A stretch of 50,049 nt of DNA from Paracoccaceae bacterium (GTDB lineage Bacteria > Pseudomonadota > Alphaproteobacteria > Rhodobacterales > Rhodobacteraceae). The stretch lies in assembly GCA_027484915.1 (NCBI GenBank), contig JAIXSA010000033.1, positions 1-50,049 of the forward strand, given 5' to 3'. Positions 1 through 7,540 of the stretch are shown piece after piece (position 1 is the stretch's first letter; every line of letters starts with the position of its first letter). The notes under the pieces are model-generated. The model saw only the letters and a program-made list of their open reading frames with translations, was not told the DNA's origin and did no database searches. The position numbers and the translations under genes are program-made.

Positions 1-1158
1 GAAGATCCGGGTCAGCAGCGTGGTGTGTTCGGGGCCGGAGGAGGAGCGGAAATCGGGGATGCGGCAGACGTCCCACAGAAGCTGGACGCGTTTCGGCTCG
101 GTCAGGCGGTCCTGCACTTCGGGCAGGGCGGCCAGGGCCTTGAGGGCAAGCACATCGTCGGCATCCCGCGCGCGGGTGAGCCATTCATTGTCAGTCGGGG
201 CTTCGAGGCTGCGGATCAGGCGGTCGGCGCTGGCGAAATCCATCGATTCGTTGCGCCAGTGCAGTTTCTTGACCGGAGCGAAGCGGTGGGTCTCTATCGC
301 CTCGACCAGGTCTTCGTCGAAGGGCCGAGCTTCGCCGGTGACGCCGAAGGTCCCATCCTCGGTGTGCCGCCCGGCGCGGCCGGCGATCTGGGCCAGCTCG
401 TGCGGGTAAAGTGCGCGCATCCGGCGGCCGTCGAACTTGGCGGTGGCCGAAAACGCCGCGTGCTTGATGTCGAGGTTGAGGCCCATGCCGATGGCATCGG
501 TGGCCACCAGGTAATCGACGTCGCCATTCTGGTAGAGCGCGACCTGAGCGTTACGGGTGCGGGGCGACAGCGCGCCCATGACCACGGCACAGCCGCCCTT
601 TTGGCGGCGGATGAGTTCGGCGATGGCGTAGACGTTTTCGACCGAGAAGCCGACGATGGCCGACCGTTCCGGCATCCGGCTGATCTTCTTCGATCCGGCG
701 TACTTCAGCGTCGACATCCGGTCGCGCTTGAGGAAGGTCACATGCGGCACGAGGCCAGCGATGGCCCCGCGCATGGTGTCGGAGCCGAGGAACAGGGTCT
801 CGTTCAGGCCCCGGGCGCGCAGGAGGCGGTCGGTGAAGACATGGCCCCGGTCTGCATCGGCGCAGAGCTGGATTTCATCGACGGCCACGAAATCGGCACC
901 GATTTCCAGGGGCATCGCCTCGGTCGTGCAGACCCAGTACTGGGTGCGGTCAGGGACGATGCGTTCTTCGCCGGTGACCAGCGCCACGACGGACGGGCCG
1001 ACGCGGGCGACGATGCGGTCATAGACCTCGCGCGCCAGAAGCCGCAAAGGCAGGCCTATGACGCCGGTCCGATGGGCCAGCATCCGCTCGATCGCGTGAT
1101 GGGTCTTGCCGGTGTTCGTCGGCCCGAGGACCGCCGTCACCCGCCGCGGGGCATCCAT
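1..1158 (-). CDS. SUV3-type DNA/RNA helicase, partial (3' end off the left edge)
   Basis: Superfamily 2 helicase resembling the mitochondrial degradosome RNA helicase SUV3, which alphaproteobacteria carry as a stand-alone protein. The reading frame is open from an ATG at 1158 to base 1, so about 386 N-terminal residues are present and the C-terminus is missing. Visible motifs are Walker A GPTNTGKT (residues 12-19), a DEIQ Walker B box near residue 91, a TDAIGMGLNLD segment and the motif VI AGRAGR near residue 257. DEIQ rather than DEAD is typical of SUV3. The expected role is ATP-driven unwinding of RNA or RNA/DNA hybrids in the cytoplasm; the substrate is unknown. The gene starts 3 bp after the stop of the upstream TPR gene on the same strand, so the two are probably co-transcribed. 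Confidence 0.9.
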   Translation of the reverse strand, partial: MDAPRRVTAVLGPTNTGKTHHAIERMLAHRTGVIGLPLRLLAREVYDRIVARVGPSVVALVTGEERIVPDRTQYWVCTTEAMPLEIGADFVAVDEIQLCADADRGHVFTDRLLRARGLNETLFLGSDTMRGAIAGLVPHVTFLKRDRMSTLKYAGSKKISRMPERSAIVGFSVENVYAIAELIRRQKGGCAVVMGALSPRTRNAQVALYQNGDVDYLVATDAIGMGLNLDIKHAAFSATAKFDGRRMRALYPHELAQIAGRAGRHTEDGTFGVTGEARPFDEDLVEAIETHRFAPVKKLHWRNESMDFASADRLIRSLEAPTDNEWLTRARDADDVLALKALAALPEVQDRLTEPKRVQLLWDVCRIPDFRSSSGPEHTTLLTRIF

Positions 1159-1161
1159 GAC

Positions 1162-1725
1162 TTAAAGCTCCTGGCCCTCGGCCTCGGTCTCGAGACGCTC
1201 GATTGCCTCGGATGCGCCTTCAAGATGGGGATGGATGGCGAGAGCGGCCTTGTAAACCTCCAAAGCGCGTTCGGGCTTGCCGGATTCTTCCAGAATCATC
1301 GCCAGGCCCGAAAGCGCGCCGAAGTGTCGGGGGTTCAGGGTCAGGACCTTGGCGATGTCGGCGACCGAAGGCCCGAACTCGCCTGCCATGTAGTAGGCGG
1401 TTGCCCGTGCGTTCCAGGCTTCGGCAAAGTCGGGGGACTGGTCGATGACGGCAGTGAAGTGTTCGATGGCCGCAGCGGTATCGCCCAGGGCCATCGCATC
1501 CTTGCCGCGCTGGAGCAGGAGATCCATCGCGGGCGAGCCGGATTTTGACCATTCGATCCAGATTTCCGTCTCGATCCGGCCTGCCTCAGCCACCTCGGCG
1601 GTCTTCAGCCGTTCGAAGAGACCGTCGAGCTTGGCAGTGTCGTCGGCAAAGGCCACGGCGCAAGTCAGGAAAAACGGCACAAATGCCGCTACGATACGAT
1701 TGAGAATGGCGGCACGGACACCCAT
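1162..1725 (-). CDS. Exported tetratricopeptide-repeat protein
   Basis: A 187-aa protein with an N-terminal hydrophobic signal (about residues 8-28, ending CAVAFADD) and roughly three TPR units between residues 75 and 175. The repeats show the usual A-x-x-x-G and terminal-Pro pattern, for example AIEHFTAVIDQSPDFAEAW. TPR units mediate protein-protein contacts; no enzymatic residues are apparent. The likely location is the periplasm. It is the first gene of a two-gene unit with the SUV3-type helicase, 3 bp apart, although a periplasmic TPR protein and a cytoplasmic helicase need not act together. Only 66 bp separate its start from the divergent SCP2 gene, so the promoters overlap. The partner is not identifiable from the sequence. 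Confidence 0.85.
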   Translation of the reverse strand: MGVRAAILNRIVAAFVPFFLTCAVAFADDTAKLDGLFERLKTAEVAEAGRIETEIWIEWSKSGSPAMDLLLQRGKDAMALGDTAAAIEHFTAVIDQSPDFAEAWNARATAYYMAGEFGPSVADIAKVLTLNPRHFGALSGLAMILEESGKPERALEVYKAALAIHPHLEGASEAIERLETEAEGQEL

Positions 1726-1791
1726 AACGTGAAAGTAACCGATCCGCGCCAGATATCCAGTGCTGCAAGGGTCACGAACCGGAGACTTGTG

Positions 1792-2079
1792 ATGAGCGAA
1801 ATGATCGATGCCGCCGTAAGGGCGCTGAGTGCGAAACTGACGGGCGGATTCGACGGCCTGGCCAAGTTCGTCATCCCCGGCGAGGGGGCGATCATGCTGG
1901 ACGCTGACGGAGTGCGGGCGGGTGACGAAGAGGCGGACGTGACCCTGACTGCCGAGGCGGAGGTGTTCCGCGCGATTCTGGAGGGCGAGATGAACCCGAC
2001 GATGGCCTTCATGACTGGCAAGCTGTCGGTCGACGGCAACATGGGGCTGGCGATGAAGCTTGGCTCGGTGCTGGGGTGA
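1792..2079 (+). CDS. SCP2 sterol-binding domain protein
   Basis: A 95-aa protein made entirely of one SCP2 (sterol carrier protein 2) domain: an alpha helix, then strands including KFVIPGEGAIMLDADGV, and the typical ending in which a lysine-rich segment GKLSVDGNMGLAMKLGSVL closes the lipid tunnel. These proteins bind lipids or acyl chains in the cytoplasm. An in-frame ATG at 1729 would add 21 residues, but the start at 1792 is preferred because GGAGA lies at 1781-1785 and the domain begins directly after it. The stop overlaps the GTG start of the hydrolase gene by 4 bp (GTGA), which implies translational coupling and a shared lipid-related role. Confidence 0.88.
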   Translation: MSEMIDAAVRALSAKLTGGFDGLAKFVIPGEGAIMLDADGVRAGDEEADVTLTAEAEVFRAILEGEMNPTMAFMTGKLSVDGNMGLAMKLGSVLG

Positions 2080-3020
2080 AGGACGGCGCGCCGCCCGAAG
2101 CCCCGTTCCATGCCGGGGTGGCTGACGGTCCGCCGGGCGTGGTCGCGGTCTGGCTGCAGGCTGGCGCAGCGCGCATCCGGGTGGCCTGGTGGAAGGCGGG
2201 AAGCCGGGGGACGGTCGTGCTGTTGCCCGGGCGGACCGAATGCGTCGAGAAGTACGGGCGCGCGGCGGGTGACATGGTGGAGCGGGGGTTTTCCGTCATC
2301 ACCATTGACTGGCGCGGTCAGGGCCTGGCGGACCGGGCGCTGCCGGACCCGATGACGGGGCACGTCGACAGCTTCGACGAGTATCAGCAGGATCTGGACG
2401 CCATGCTTGCCGAAGCGCGGCGTGCGGGGCTGCCGGAACCTTTCTACCTGATGGCTCATTCGATGGGCGGCTGCATCGGACTGCGTGCGTTGATGCGGGG
2501 CCTGCCGTTCAAGGCGGCTGTGTTCTCGGCCCCGATGTGGGGGATCGCGATGGCGGCCTGGCTGCGGCCCGTCGCCTCGGTCGTGGGGGTATTGGCACGG
2601 CCGCTTGGGCTGGCGCACCGCTACGCGCCGACAACGGGCGGGCAGGCCTATCTTGTCGCCCAGGCCTTCGAGGGCAACGTTCTGACGACTGACCGCGAGA
2701 TGTGGGACTATATGCGCCGTCAGGTCGTCGAGGTGCCCGAGCTTGCGCTCGGCGGACCATCGATCAGCTGGCTGCAGGCCGCGTTGCGGGAATGCGCCGC
2801 GCTGGCCGCGCTGCCTGCGCCAAGGGTGCCGGTCGTTTGCAGCCTTGGCACGGCAGAGAAGGTGGTGGACGTGCCGCCGATCCATCTGCGGATGGCGGGG
2901 TGGGGGACGGGGCAACTGGACCTTTATCCCGGGGCCGAGCACGAGATCATGATGGAAGGCCCGGCGGCCCGCGCCCGCTTTTTCGACCGCGCCGCCGCCT
3001 TGTTCGAGGCCAACCGCTAA
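2076..3020 (+). CDS. pldB: Alpha/beta hydrolase, lysophospholipase (PldB-like)
   Basis: A 314-aa serine hydrolase of the alpha/beta fold, close to lysophospholipase L2/monoacylglycerol lipase. The nucleophile elbow is AHSMGG with Ser129. An oxyanion-type VVLLPGRTE strand-turn lies at about residues 47-55, IDWRGQG at 77-83, and the C-terminal catalytic His is likely in GAEHEIMMEG near residue 288. It probably releases fatty acids from lysophospholipids or monoacylglycerols; the exact substrate cannot be read from sequence. It starts with GTG inside the stop codon of the SCP2 gene, so the lipid-binding protein and the lipase are made together. Its TAA stop lies at the left edge of the inverted-repeat element at 3019-3198. 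Confidence 0.88.
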   Translation: MKDGAPPEAPFHAGVADGPPGVVAVWLQAGAARIRVAWWKAGSRGTVVLLPGRTECVEKYGRAAGDMVERGFSVITIDWRGQGLADRALPDPMTGHVDSFDEYQQDLDAMLAEARRAGLPEPFYLMAHSMGGCIGLRALMRGLPFKAAVFSAPMWGIAMAAWLRPVASVVGVLARPLGLAHRYAPTTGGQAYLVAQAFEGNVLTTDREMWDYMRRQVVEVPELALGGPSISWLQAALRECAALAALPAPRVPVVCSLGTAEKVVDVPPIHLRMAGWGTGQLDLYPGAEHEIMMEGPAARARFFDRAAALFEANR

Positions 3021-3198
3021 GGGAAGGTGGGCGGATCGCCCACCCTACGCCCGATCCTTGCGCGCGGCCGCAGCATCTGGAAGCCGCCGCCTTGTGTCCC
3101 TGCGCAAGTCGCCTGCCTACGACCCCGAACCCCGCCCCAAGCGGCCGGTGTCGCAGGGGAGCGGTGTCGTAGGGTGGGCGATCCGCCCACCGTCCCTT
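3019..3198. repeat. 180-bp intergenic element with 31-bp terminal inverted repeats
   Basis: The gap between the convergent lipase and channel genes is bounded by two copies of the same 31-bp sequence in opposite orientation: 3019-3049 and, inverted, 3168-3198, with one mismatch. Each copy contains a perfect hairpin, GGTGGGCG-GAT-CGCCCACC (3026-3044 and its mirror 3173-3191). The 118 bp between the copies has no convincing ORF. The layout fits a small non-autonomous mobile element (MITE-like) or a paired REP-type sequence that also serves as a bidirectional terminator, because it fills the whole gap up to both stop codons. No target-site duplication was identified. Confidence 0.75.
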
Positions 3199-3200
3199 TG

Positions 3201-3974
3201 TCAGGCGCGTGTGTCGAGCTTCGCCTCGATGGCTGCCAGACGCTCCATCACCTTGGCCTCGAAGGCCTGGTCGCGCTGTTCCTCGGCCTCGCTGGCCGCT
3301 TCCTGCATCGAGTTCACGATGAGGCCGACGATCAGGTTCAGGACCGCGAAGGTAGTGATCAGGATGAAGGGCACGAAGAACGCCCAGGCATAGGGATAGA
3401 CCTCCATCACCGGGCGGACGATCTCGCCCGACCAGCCCTCCAGCGTCATGATCTGGAAGAGGGTGAAGGAGGTGGCGGTCAGGCTGCCGAACCATTGCGG
3501 GAAGCTTGCCCCGAAGAGCTTCGTCGCCATGACGGCGGCGATGTAGTAGATGATGAGGATCAGCAGGAAGACCGAGCCCATCCCCGGCAGCGCGCGGCCA
3601 AGACCATCGACCACCCGCCGCAGGGACGGCACCGCAGAGACCACCCGCAGCACCCGCAGGATGCGCATTGCCCGCAGGACCGAGAAGCCGCCCGTGGCGG
3701 GCAGCAGCGAGATGCCGACGATCACGAAGTCGAAGATGTTCCAGCCCGACCGGAAGAAGCGCAGGCCAAGGGCATATAGCCGGAGTGCCAGTTCGACGAC
3801 GAAGATCGTCAGGCAGATGCGGTCGATCGCAAGGATAAGGCCACCAGCGCGGGCCATCACCTCGGGGAAGGTTTCCAGTCCCAGCGTGACGGCGTTGACC
3901 AGAATGACGGCGATGATGAAGCGCGAGACGGTCGGGCGGTCAAGGAAGGCGGCAACGGCGGAACGGGCGGACAT
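3201..3974 (-). CDS. Bacterial voltage-gated sodium channel (BacNav, ion transport protein)
   Basis: A 257-aa six-helix ion channel subunit of the NaChBac/NavAb/NavSp1 family, expected to form homotetramers in the inner membrane. S1-S3 span about residues 17-95. The S4 sensor has arginines at 101, 104, 107 and 110 at the standard every-third spacing. The pore helix and selectivity filter read TLEGWS (177-182), compared with TLESWS in canonical sodium-selective members, so the filter Glu is kept and the Ser is replaced by Gly. S6 (about 195-221) ends in an Asn (NLIVG), followed by a C-terminal coiled coil rich in Glu, Gln and Arg (225-257). It is a single-gene unit. Sodium selectivity is inferred from the filter Glu. 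Confidence 0.92.
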   Translation of the reverse strand: MSARSAVAAFLDRPTVSRFIIAVILVNAVTLGLETFPEVMARAGGLILAIDRICLTIFVVELALRLYALGLRFFRSGWNIFDFVIVGISLLPATGGFSVLRAMRILRVLRVVSAVPSLRRVVDGLGRALPGMGSVFLLILIIYYIAAVMATKLFGASFPQWFGSLTATSFTLFQIMTLEGWSGEIVRPVMEVYPYAWAFFVPFILITTFAVLNLIVGLIVNSMQEAASEAEEQRDQAFEAKVMERLAAIEAKLDTRA

Positions 3975-4049
3975 GGGACCTCGGGGAACCGGGAAAGCTG
4001 CAGCGGATATGAGTTGCCGACCCGCCCGCGTCCAGCCCCGGGGCGTTGG

Positions 4050-4493
4050 TTAACCGCCGTCCTGTGGCGCGCACGTCGTGCAGAGGGAAAGGCCGCCCGT
4101 CAGGTCGCGCGCGAATTCCAGGCTGCGGCCATTGAGTCCGGTCAGGACCAGGGTTCGATCATCGGCCCGGTCAAGACGGGTCATGACAGTCAGGGCGTCG
4201 AAATAGGTCTGTTCATCGTCCAGCCGGTCACAGGCCATCCGGGTCGCGCGCAAGGCGGTCAGGTTCATTTCGGGAAGCGTGGCACGGTTCTGGCCGCCAT
4301 AGCTGTTGCAGGGCGCCTTGCCGGACACATCGCCGCTTGCCGTCATTGTCAGCGTCGCGGGGATGTCGACGATGTGGCCGTCAATGGCCAGAAGCTGCCA
4401 TTCGACACCGGTCGGGTCCGGGGTCGGGTCCTGGGCTTGGGCCGTGGTGCAGGCGGTCATCGCAAGGGCGGCAAGCAGGGAGAGAAGACGCAT
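4050..4493 (-). CDS. META domain lipoprotein (HslJ-like)
   Basis: A 147-aa secreted protein with a lipoprotein signal. The lipobox is AMTAC with the lipid-modified Cys at residue 15, followed by a short Thr/Gln/Pro linker. The rest is one META domain: VEWQLLAIDG at its start, the GKAPCNSYGGQ turn, LRATRMAC, and a Leu-rich C-terminal strand pair. META/HslJ domains occur in envelope-stress and motility-related lipoproteins; the biochemical role is unknown. Two further cysteines near the C-terminus (LCTTC) could form a disulfide or bind metal. The TAA stop sits in a GGTTAACC palindrome at 4048-4055. It is followed on the same strand by neither a close upstream nor downstream partner. Confidence 0.85.
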   Translation of the reverse strand: MRLLSLLAALAMTACTTAQAQDPTPDPTGVEWQLLAIDGHIVDIPATLTMTASGDVSGKAPCNSYGGQNRATLPEMNLTALRATRMACDRLDDEQTYFDALTVMTRLDRADDRTLVLTGLNGRSLEFARDLTGGLSLCTTCAPQDGG

Positions 4494-4534
4494 GGCACGG
4501 GATCCTTCATCGCTGGAGATGATCCTTCGACGCG

Positions 4535-5005
4535 TCAGAAAGCCTCGGGCTTGGCTTCGCGCGCCATGTGGTCAAGGACGGCGTTTACGAACTTCGGCTC
4601 TTTCCCGTCGGGGAAGAAGGCCTTGGCCACGTCCACATATTCTGTGATCGCGACCTTGGGGGGCGTTGCCATGTCGACGAGTTCCGCCCCGGCGGCGCGA
4701 AACAGGGCGCGCAGGACCGGGTCGATCCGGTCGATCGGCCAGGCCGCGACCAGGGCACGGTCGGTCAACTGGTCGATCTTCGCCTGCCAGTTCACGGCGG
4801 CGCCAACGACGGCGCGGAAATGGCCCGCGTCGCCCTCGGCAAACTCGCCTTCCTCGTAGGTCGCGCCGAAACGGTGCGTCTCGAACTCGCGTGTCACGGC
4901 CTCGACCGTCTGGCCCGAGACCTCCATCTGGAAGAGCGCCTGCACGGCGTAAAGCCGGCTTGCGGATTTCATCTGGCGCTTTTCGTCGCGTTTGGCCGTG
5001 GTCAT
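4535..5005 (-). CDS. nusB: Transcription antitermination factor NusB
   Basis: NusB binds boxA RNA together with ribosomal protein S10 to build antitermination complexes, mainly on rRNA operons. The 156-aa product is all-helical, with the family's KRQMKSASRLYAVQALFQ start and the C-terminal segment VAITEYVDVAKAFF. The start at 5005 is chosen because its ATG overlaps the TGA of ribH by 4 bp (ATGA). An upstream start at 5041 would add 12 residues unlike the family. The ribBA-ribH-nusB order is common in alphaproteobacteria and couples riboflavin synthesis to a growth-related factor. Confidence 0.95.
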   Translation of the reverse strand: MTTAKRDEKRQMKSASRLYAVQALFQMEVSGQTVEAVTREFETHRFGATYEEGEFAEGDAGHFRAVVGAAVNWQAKIDQLTDRALVAAWPIDRIDPVLRALFRAAGAELVDMATPPKVAITEYVDVAKAFFPDGKEPKFVNAVLDHMAREAKPEAF

Positions 5006-5502
5006 GCCCGGAAACCGATCCCCTTGGTCTTCCCGGCCCATTTGCGCGAGAGGGCGACCAGATGCAAGGCCGCCGCTGCGGCACCGCCGCCCTTGTTCTG
5101 GCCTGCGGGGTCAGCCCGAACTTCGGCCTGGGCGCGGTTTTCCACAGTGAGGATGCCGTTGCCGATGCAGGCGCCTTGCAGGCCCAAAAGGCTGATCGCG
5201 CGCGAGCTGTCGTTGCAGACGGTGTCGTAATGCGTCGTCTCGCCGCGGATAACGCAGCCAAGGGCGACGTAGGCGTCATAGTCCGCCAGCCGTTGCGCCA
5301 TCGCGATCGCCGAGGGGATTTCCAAGGCTCCGGGGACTTCCACAAGGTCGACCTCGGCCCCGCAGGCCGCACCGACGGCACGGGCGCCGGCGACCAGATT
5401 GTCTGCGATGTCCTTGTAGTAGGGGGCGACAACGATCAACAGCTTGACCGGCTTGTCGAAGCTGGGGAGCGGCAGCGTGTAATGCGTCTCGGCGGTTGCC
5501 AT
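5002..5502 (-). CDS. ribH: 6,7-dimethyl-8-ribityllumazine synthase
   Basis: RibH condenses 5-amino-6-ribitylamino-uracil with 3,4-dihydroxy-2-butanone 4-phosphate to give 6,7-dimethyl-8-ribityllumazine, the penultimate step of riboflavin synthesis. The 166-aa protein shows the VPGALEIP substrate loop (57-64), the GCVIRGETTHYD block with the catalytic His91, and the GGGAA phosphate-binding region near residue 140. It lies 4 bp downstream of ribBA and overlaps nusB by 4 bp, so the three form one minus-strand operon. No FMN riboswitch is visible upstream of ribBA in the 115-bp gap after cobS. Confidence 0.96.
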   Translation of the reverse strand: MATAETHYTLPLPSFDKPVKLLIVVAPYYKDIADNLVAGARAVGAACGAEVDLVEVPGALEIPSAIAMAQRLADYDAYVALGCVIRGETTHYDTVCNDSSRAISLLGLQGACIGNGILTVENRAQAEVRADPAGQNKGGGAAAAALHLVALSRKWAGKTKGIGFRA

Positions 5503-5506
5503 AGGG

Positions 5507-6589
5507 TCACTCCTTCAGCGCGCGGGTGCCCGCGATGGTCAGGTCGTAGCCCTCCAGCCCGATCAGCTTGGGCGCGGCAGAGTTGGTGACCAGCGTGATC
5601 GCCGACAGGCCCAAGGCCGAGAGGATCTGCGCGCCGATGCCGTACTGGCGCAGCGTCTGGGGCGAATGCTCGCCGTCTTCAACCATCTTCATCGCGGTGT
5701 CGCGAAGAAGGACAACGACGCCGCGCCCCTCGGCGGCGATGATCCGCATTGCGGCGGGCAGGTCGCTGCCTTCCCCAAGGCCCAGCACATCTTCGAGAGG
5801 GTTCAGCGCATGGACACGGACCAGCACCGGTTCGGGGGTGGACAGGTCGCCCTTGGTCAGTACGACATGGTCAGCCCCCTGCAGATCGTCGACGAAGACC
5901 CGCATCAGCCAGTCGCCGCCATGCACCGAGGTCACGGCCTTGACCGAGCGTTCCTTGACCAGGTTGTCATGCTTGCGGCGGTAGGCGATCAGGTCGCTGA
6001 TCGTGCCGATCTTGATGCCGTGCTTCTGGCCGAACTTGATCAGGTCGGGCAGGCGGGCCATCGTCCCGTCGTCGTTCATCACTTCGCAGATCACGCCCGA
6101 GGGGTTCAGCCCCGCCAGACGCGAGACGTCCACGGCGGCCTCGGTATGGCCCGCGCGGACCAGGACGCCACCGTCGCGGGCGCGCAGCGGGAAGATGTGG
6201 CCGGGGCTGGCGATGTCGGACGCGCGCTTGGTCGGGTCGGTGGCCACCGCCACGGTCCGCGCGCGGTCGGCGGCGGAAATGCCGGTGGAAATGCCCTCCA
6301 CGGCCTCGATCGACAGGGTGAAGGCGCTGGAATGGCGGCTGGAGTTCTTCCGGTCCATCAGCTGAAGGCCAAGCTGGTCGACCCGGTCCGAAGTCAGCGC
6401 CAGGCAGATCAGCCCGCGGCCATGCGTCGCCATGAAGTTGATCGCATTCGGGGTGCACATCTGTGCCGGGATGACGAGGTCACCCTCGTTCTCGCGGTCT
6501 TCGTGGTCGACAAGGATGAACATCCGCCCGTTGCGGGCGTCCTCGATGATCTCTTCGGTCGAGGAAATGGCGTCAGAATATTCGGACAT
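5507..6589 (-). CDS. ribB: 3,4-dihydroxy-2-butanone 4-phosphate synthase with degenerate GTP cyclohydrolase II domain
   Basis: A 360-aa RibBA-type protein. The N-terminal domain (about 1-205) is an intact DHBP synthase, with DHEDRENEGDL (28-38) supplying the metal and acid residues and RAGHTEAAVD for substrate binding; it converts ribulose 5-phosphate to DHBP and formate. The C-terminal domain (about 210-360) aligns with GTP cyclohydrolase II, but where the family has a zinc-binding Cys-x10-Cys-x-Cys block after VRVH this protein reads VRVHALNPLEDVLG without any cysteine. That half is therefore unlikely to hydrolyse GTP and may be structural. A separate ribA should exist elsewhere. The start at 6589 is set by the conserved MSEYSDAISSTEEII; the frame is open further upstream but without family-like sequence. 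Confidence 0.93.
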   Translation of the reverse strand: MSEYSDAISSTEEIIEDARNGRMFILVDHEDRENEGDLVIPAQMCTPNAINFMATHGRGLICLALTSDRVDQLGLQLMDRKNSSRHSSAFTLSIEAVEGISTGISAADRARTVAVATDPTKRASDIASPGHIFPLRARDGGVLVRAGHTEAAVDVSRLAGLNPSGVICEVMNDDGTMARLPDLIKFGQKHGIKIGTISDLIAYRRKHDNLVKERSVKAVTSVHGGDWLMRVFVDDLQGADHVVLTKGDLSTPEPVLVRVHALNPLEDVLGLGEGSDLPAAMRIIAAEGRGVVVLLRDTAMKMVEDGEHSPQTLRQYGIGAQILSALGLSAITLVTNSAAPKLIGLEGYDLTIAGTRALKE

Positions 6590-6704
6590 GGGGGCGGCCT
6601 CGCAAGCTCTCCCGGCCCATGTATCGCGGGGCGGGCGCAAAGGCCAGAGGGTGGCCCGTGCAGAGCGTCTGTGCATTCCGGCCGCGCAGCGCCGGTGCGG
6701 CGCG

Positions 6705-7463
6705 TCAGGTCCGCGCCGAAAGAACTGCCAGGCAGGCGACCTCGGCCAGTTGCTGGGTGGCGCCGAGGATGTCGCCGGTCTGGCCGCCGATCTTCCGCAG
6801 TGCGACGAAGGCGAGAAGAATCGCGGCGGCCAAGGTGGCAAAGACCAGAGCAACTGCCGTCCAGCCGCTCAGCGCCCCGGCAATCGCCGCAGCCACGGCC
6901 AGCGCGACCAGCGCCGTCGCCGGGCCGGGCTGCCCGGTGGCGTGGCTCAACCCCGCCCCGCGCGCGTTTGGCAAGAGCGCCATCACCAGGGCCATCGGCG
7001 CGCGCGAGAGCGACCCGGCGGCAATCAGCGCCGCCCAATGGCCGCCATGGACAAGGACTGCCGTCAGCGCGGACCACCGGGCAAGGCTGACCAGCACGAG
7101 GGCAAGGACACCGTAGCTGCCGACCCGGCTGTCCTTCATGATTTCAAGCCGACGTTCCCTGGTCCAGCCGCCGAAGAGCCCGTCCGCGGTGTCGGAGAGT
7201 CCGTCCTCATGCAGGCCTCCGGTCAGCATCGCCGAAAGCGCCAGGACAAGGGCAGCCGTCACGCCCGGTGTCACGCCAAGCCACAGGGCCCCGCTCGCCA
7301 GGGCCGCCCCGAGTGCCCCCAGCACCGCGCCGACCAGCGGCCAGGCCCAGGCCGAGGAGGCGCCTGTCGCCCGGTGGTTCGGCAGCGGCAGGCGCGAGAG
7401 GAGCGCGAAGGCGGACATGATGTCGCTGGGCAACCGAAGGGCGATGTCGCGGATTGGGGTCAA
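6705..7463 (-). CDS. cobS: Adenosylcobinamide-GDP ribazoletransferase (cobalamin synthase)
   Basis: CobS (CobV) joins alpha-ribazole to adenosylcobinamide-GDP, the final assembly step of the lower ligand of cobalamin, in the inner membrane. The 252-aa product is strongly hydrophobic with six or so membrane segments and carries the hallmark metal-binding motif [11 protein letters not shown] starting at residue 85. A second Asp-containing block, [19 protein letters not shown], follows. It is divergent from cobT, whose product makes the alpha-ribazole phosphate precursor; only 77 bp separate the two starts. This pairing is typical of Rhodobacterales. Confidence 0.95.
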   Translation of the reverse strand: MTPIRDIALRLPSDIMSAFALLSRLPLPNHRATGASSAWAWPLVGAVLGALGAALASGALWLGVTPGVTAALVLALSAMLTGGLHEDGLSDTADGLFGGWTRERRLEIMKDSRVGSYGVLALVLVSLARWSALTAVLVHGGHWAALIAAGSLSRAPMALVMALLPNARGAGLSHATGQPGPATALVALAVAAAIAGALSGWTAVALVFATLAAAILLAFVALRKIGGQTGDILGATQQLAEVACLAVLSART

Positions 7464-7540
7464 AGCGGCTTATCCCGGCTGGCGTTCACATGGGCCTTGG
7501 GGTAGCCCCAGACGGGAAAAGGTGCAATCCGGAGAACACG

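Noticed and set aside
25-1548. 507-aa plus-strand open frame at the left edge
   Set aside because: It runs antisense across the clear SUV3-type helicase and the TPR gene and has no domain-like sequence.
7464-7540. Possible cobalamin riboswitch before cobT (GACGGGAAAAGGTGCAATCC-like stretch)
   Set aside because: Only a short resemblance to the core; the B12 box and the GCCACTG element are missing and the 77-bp gap is too short.
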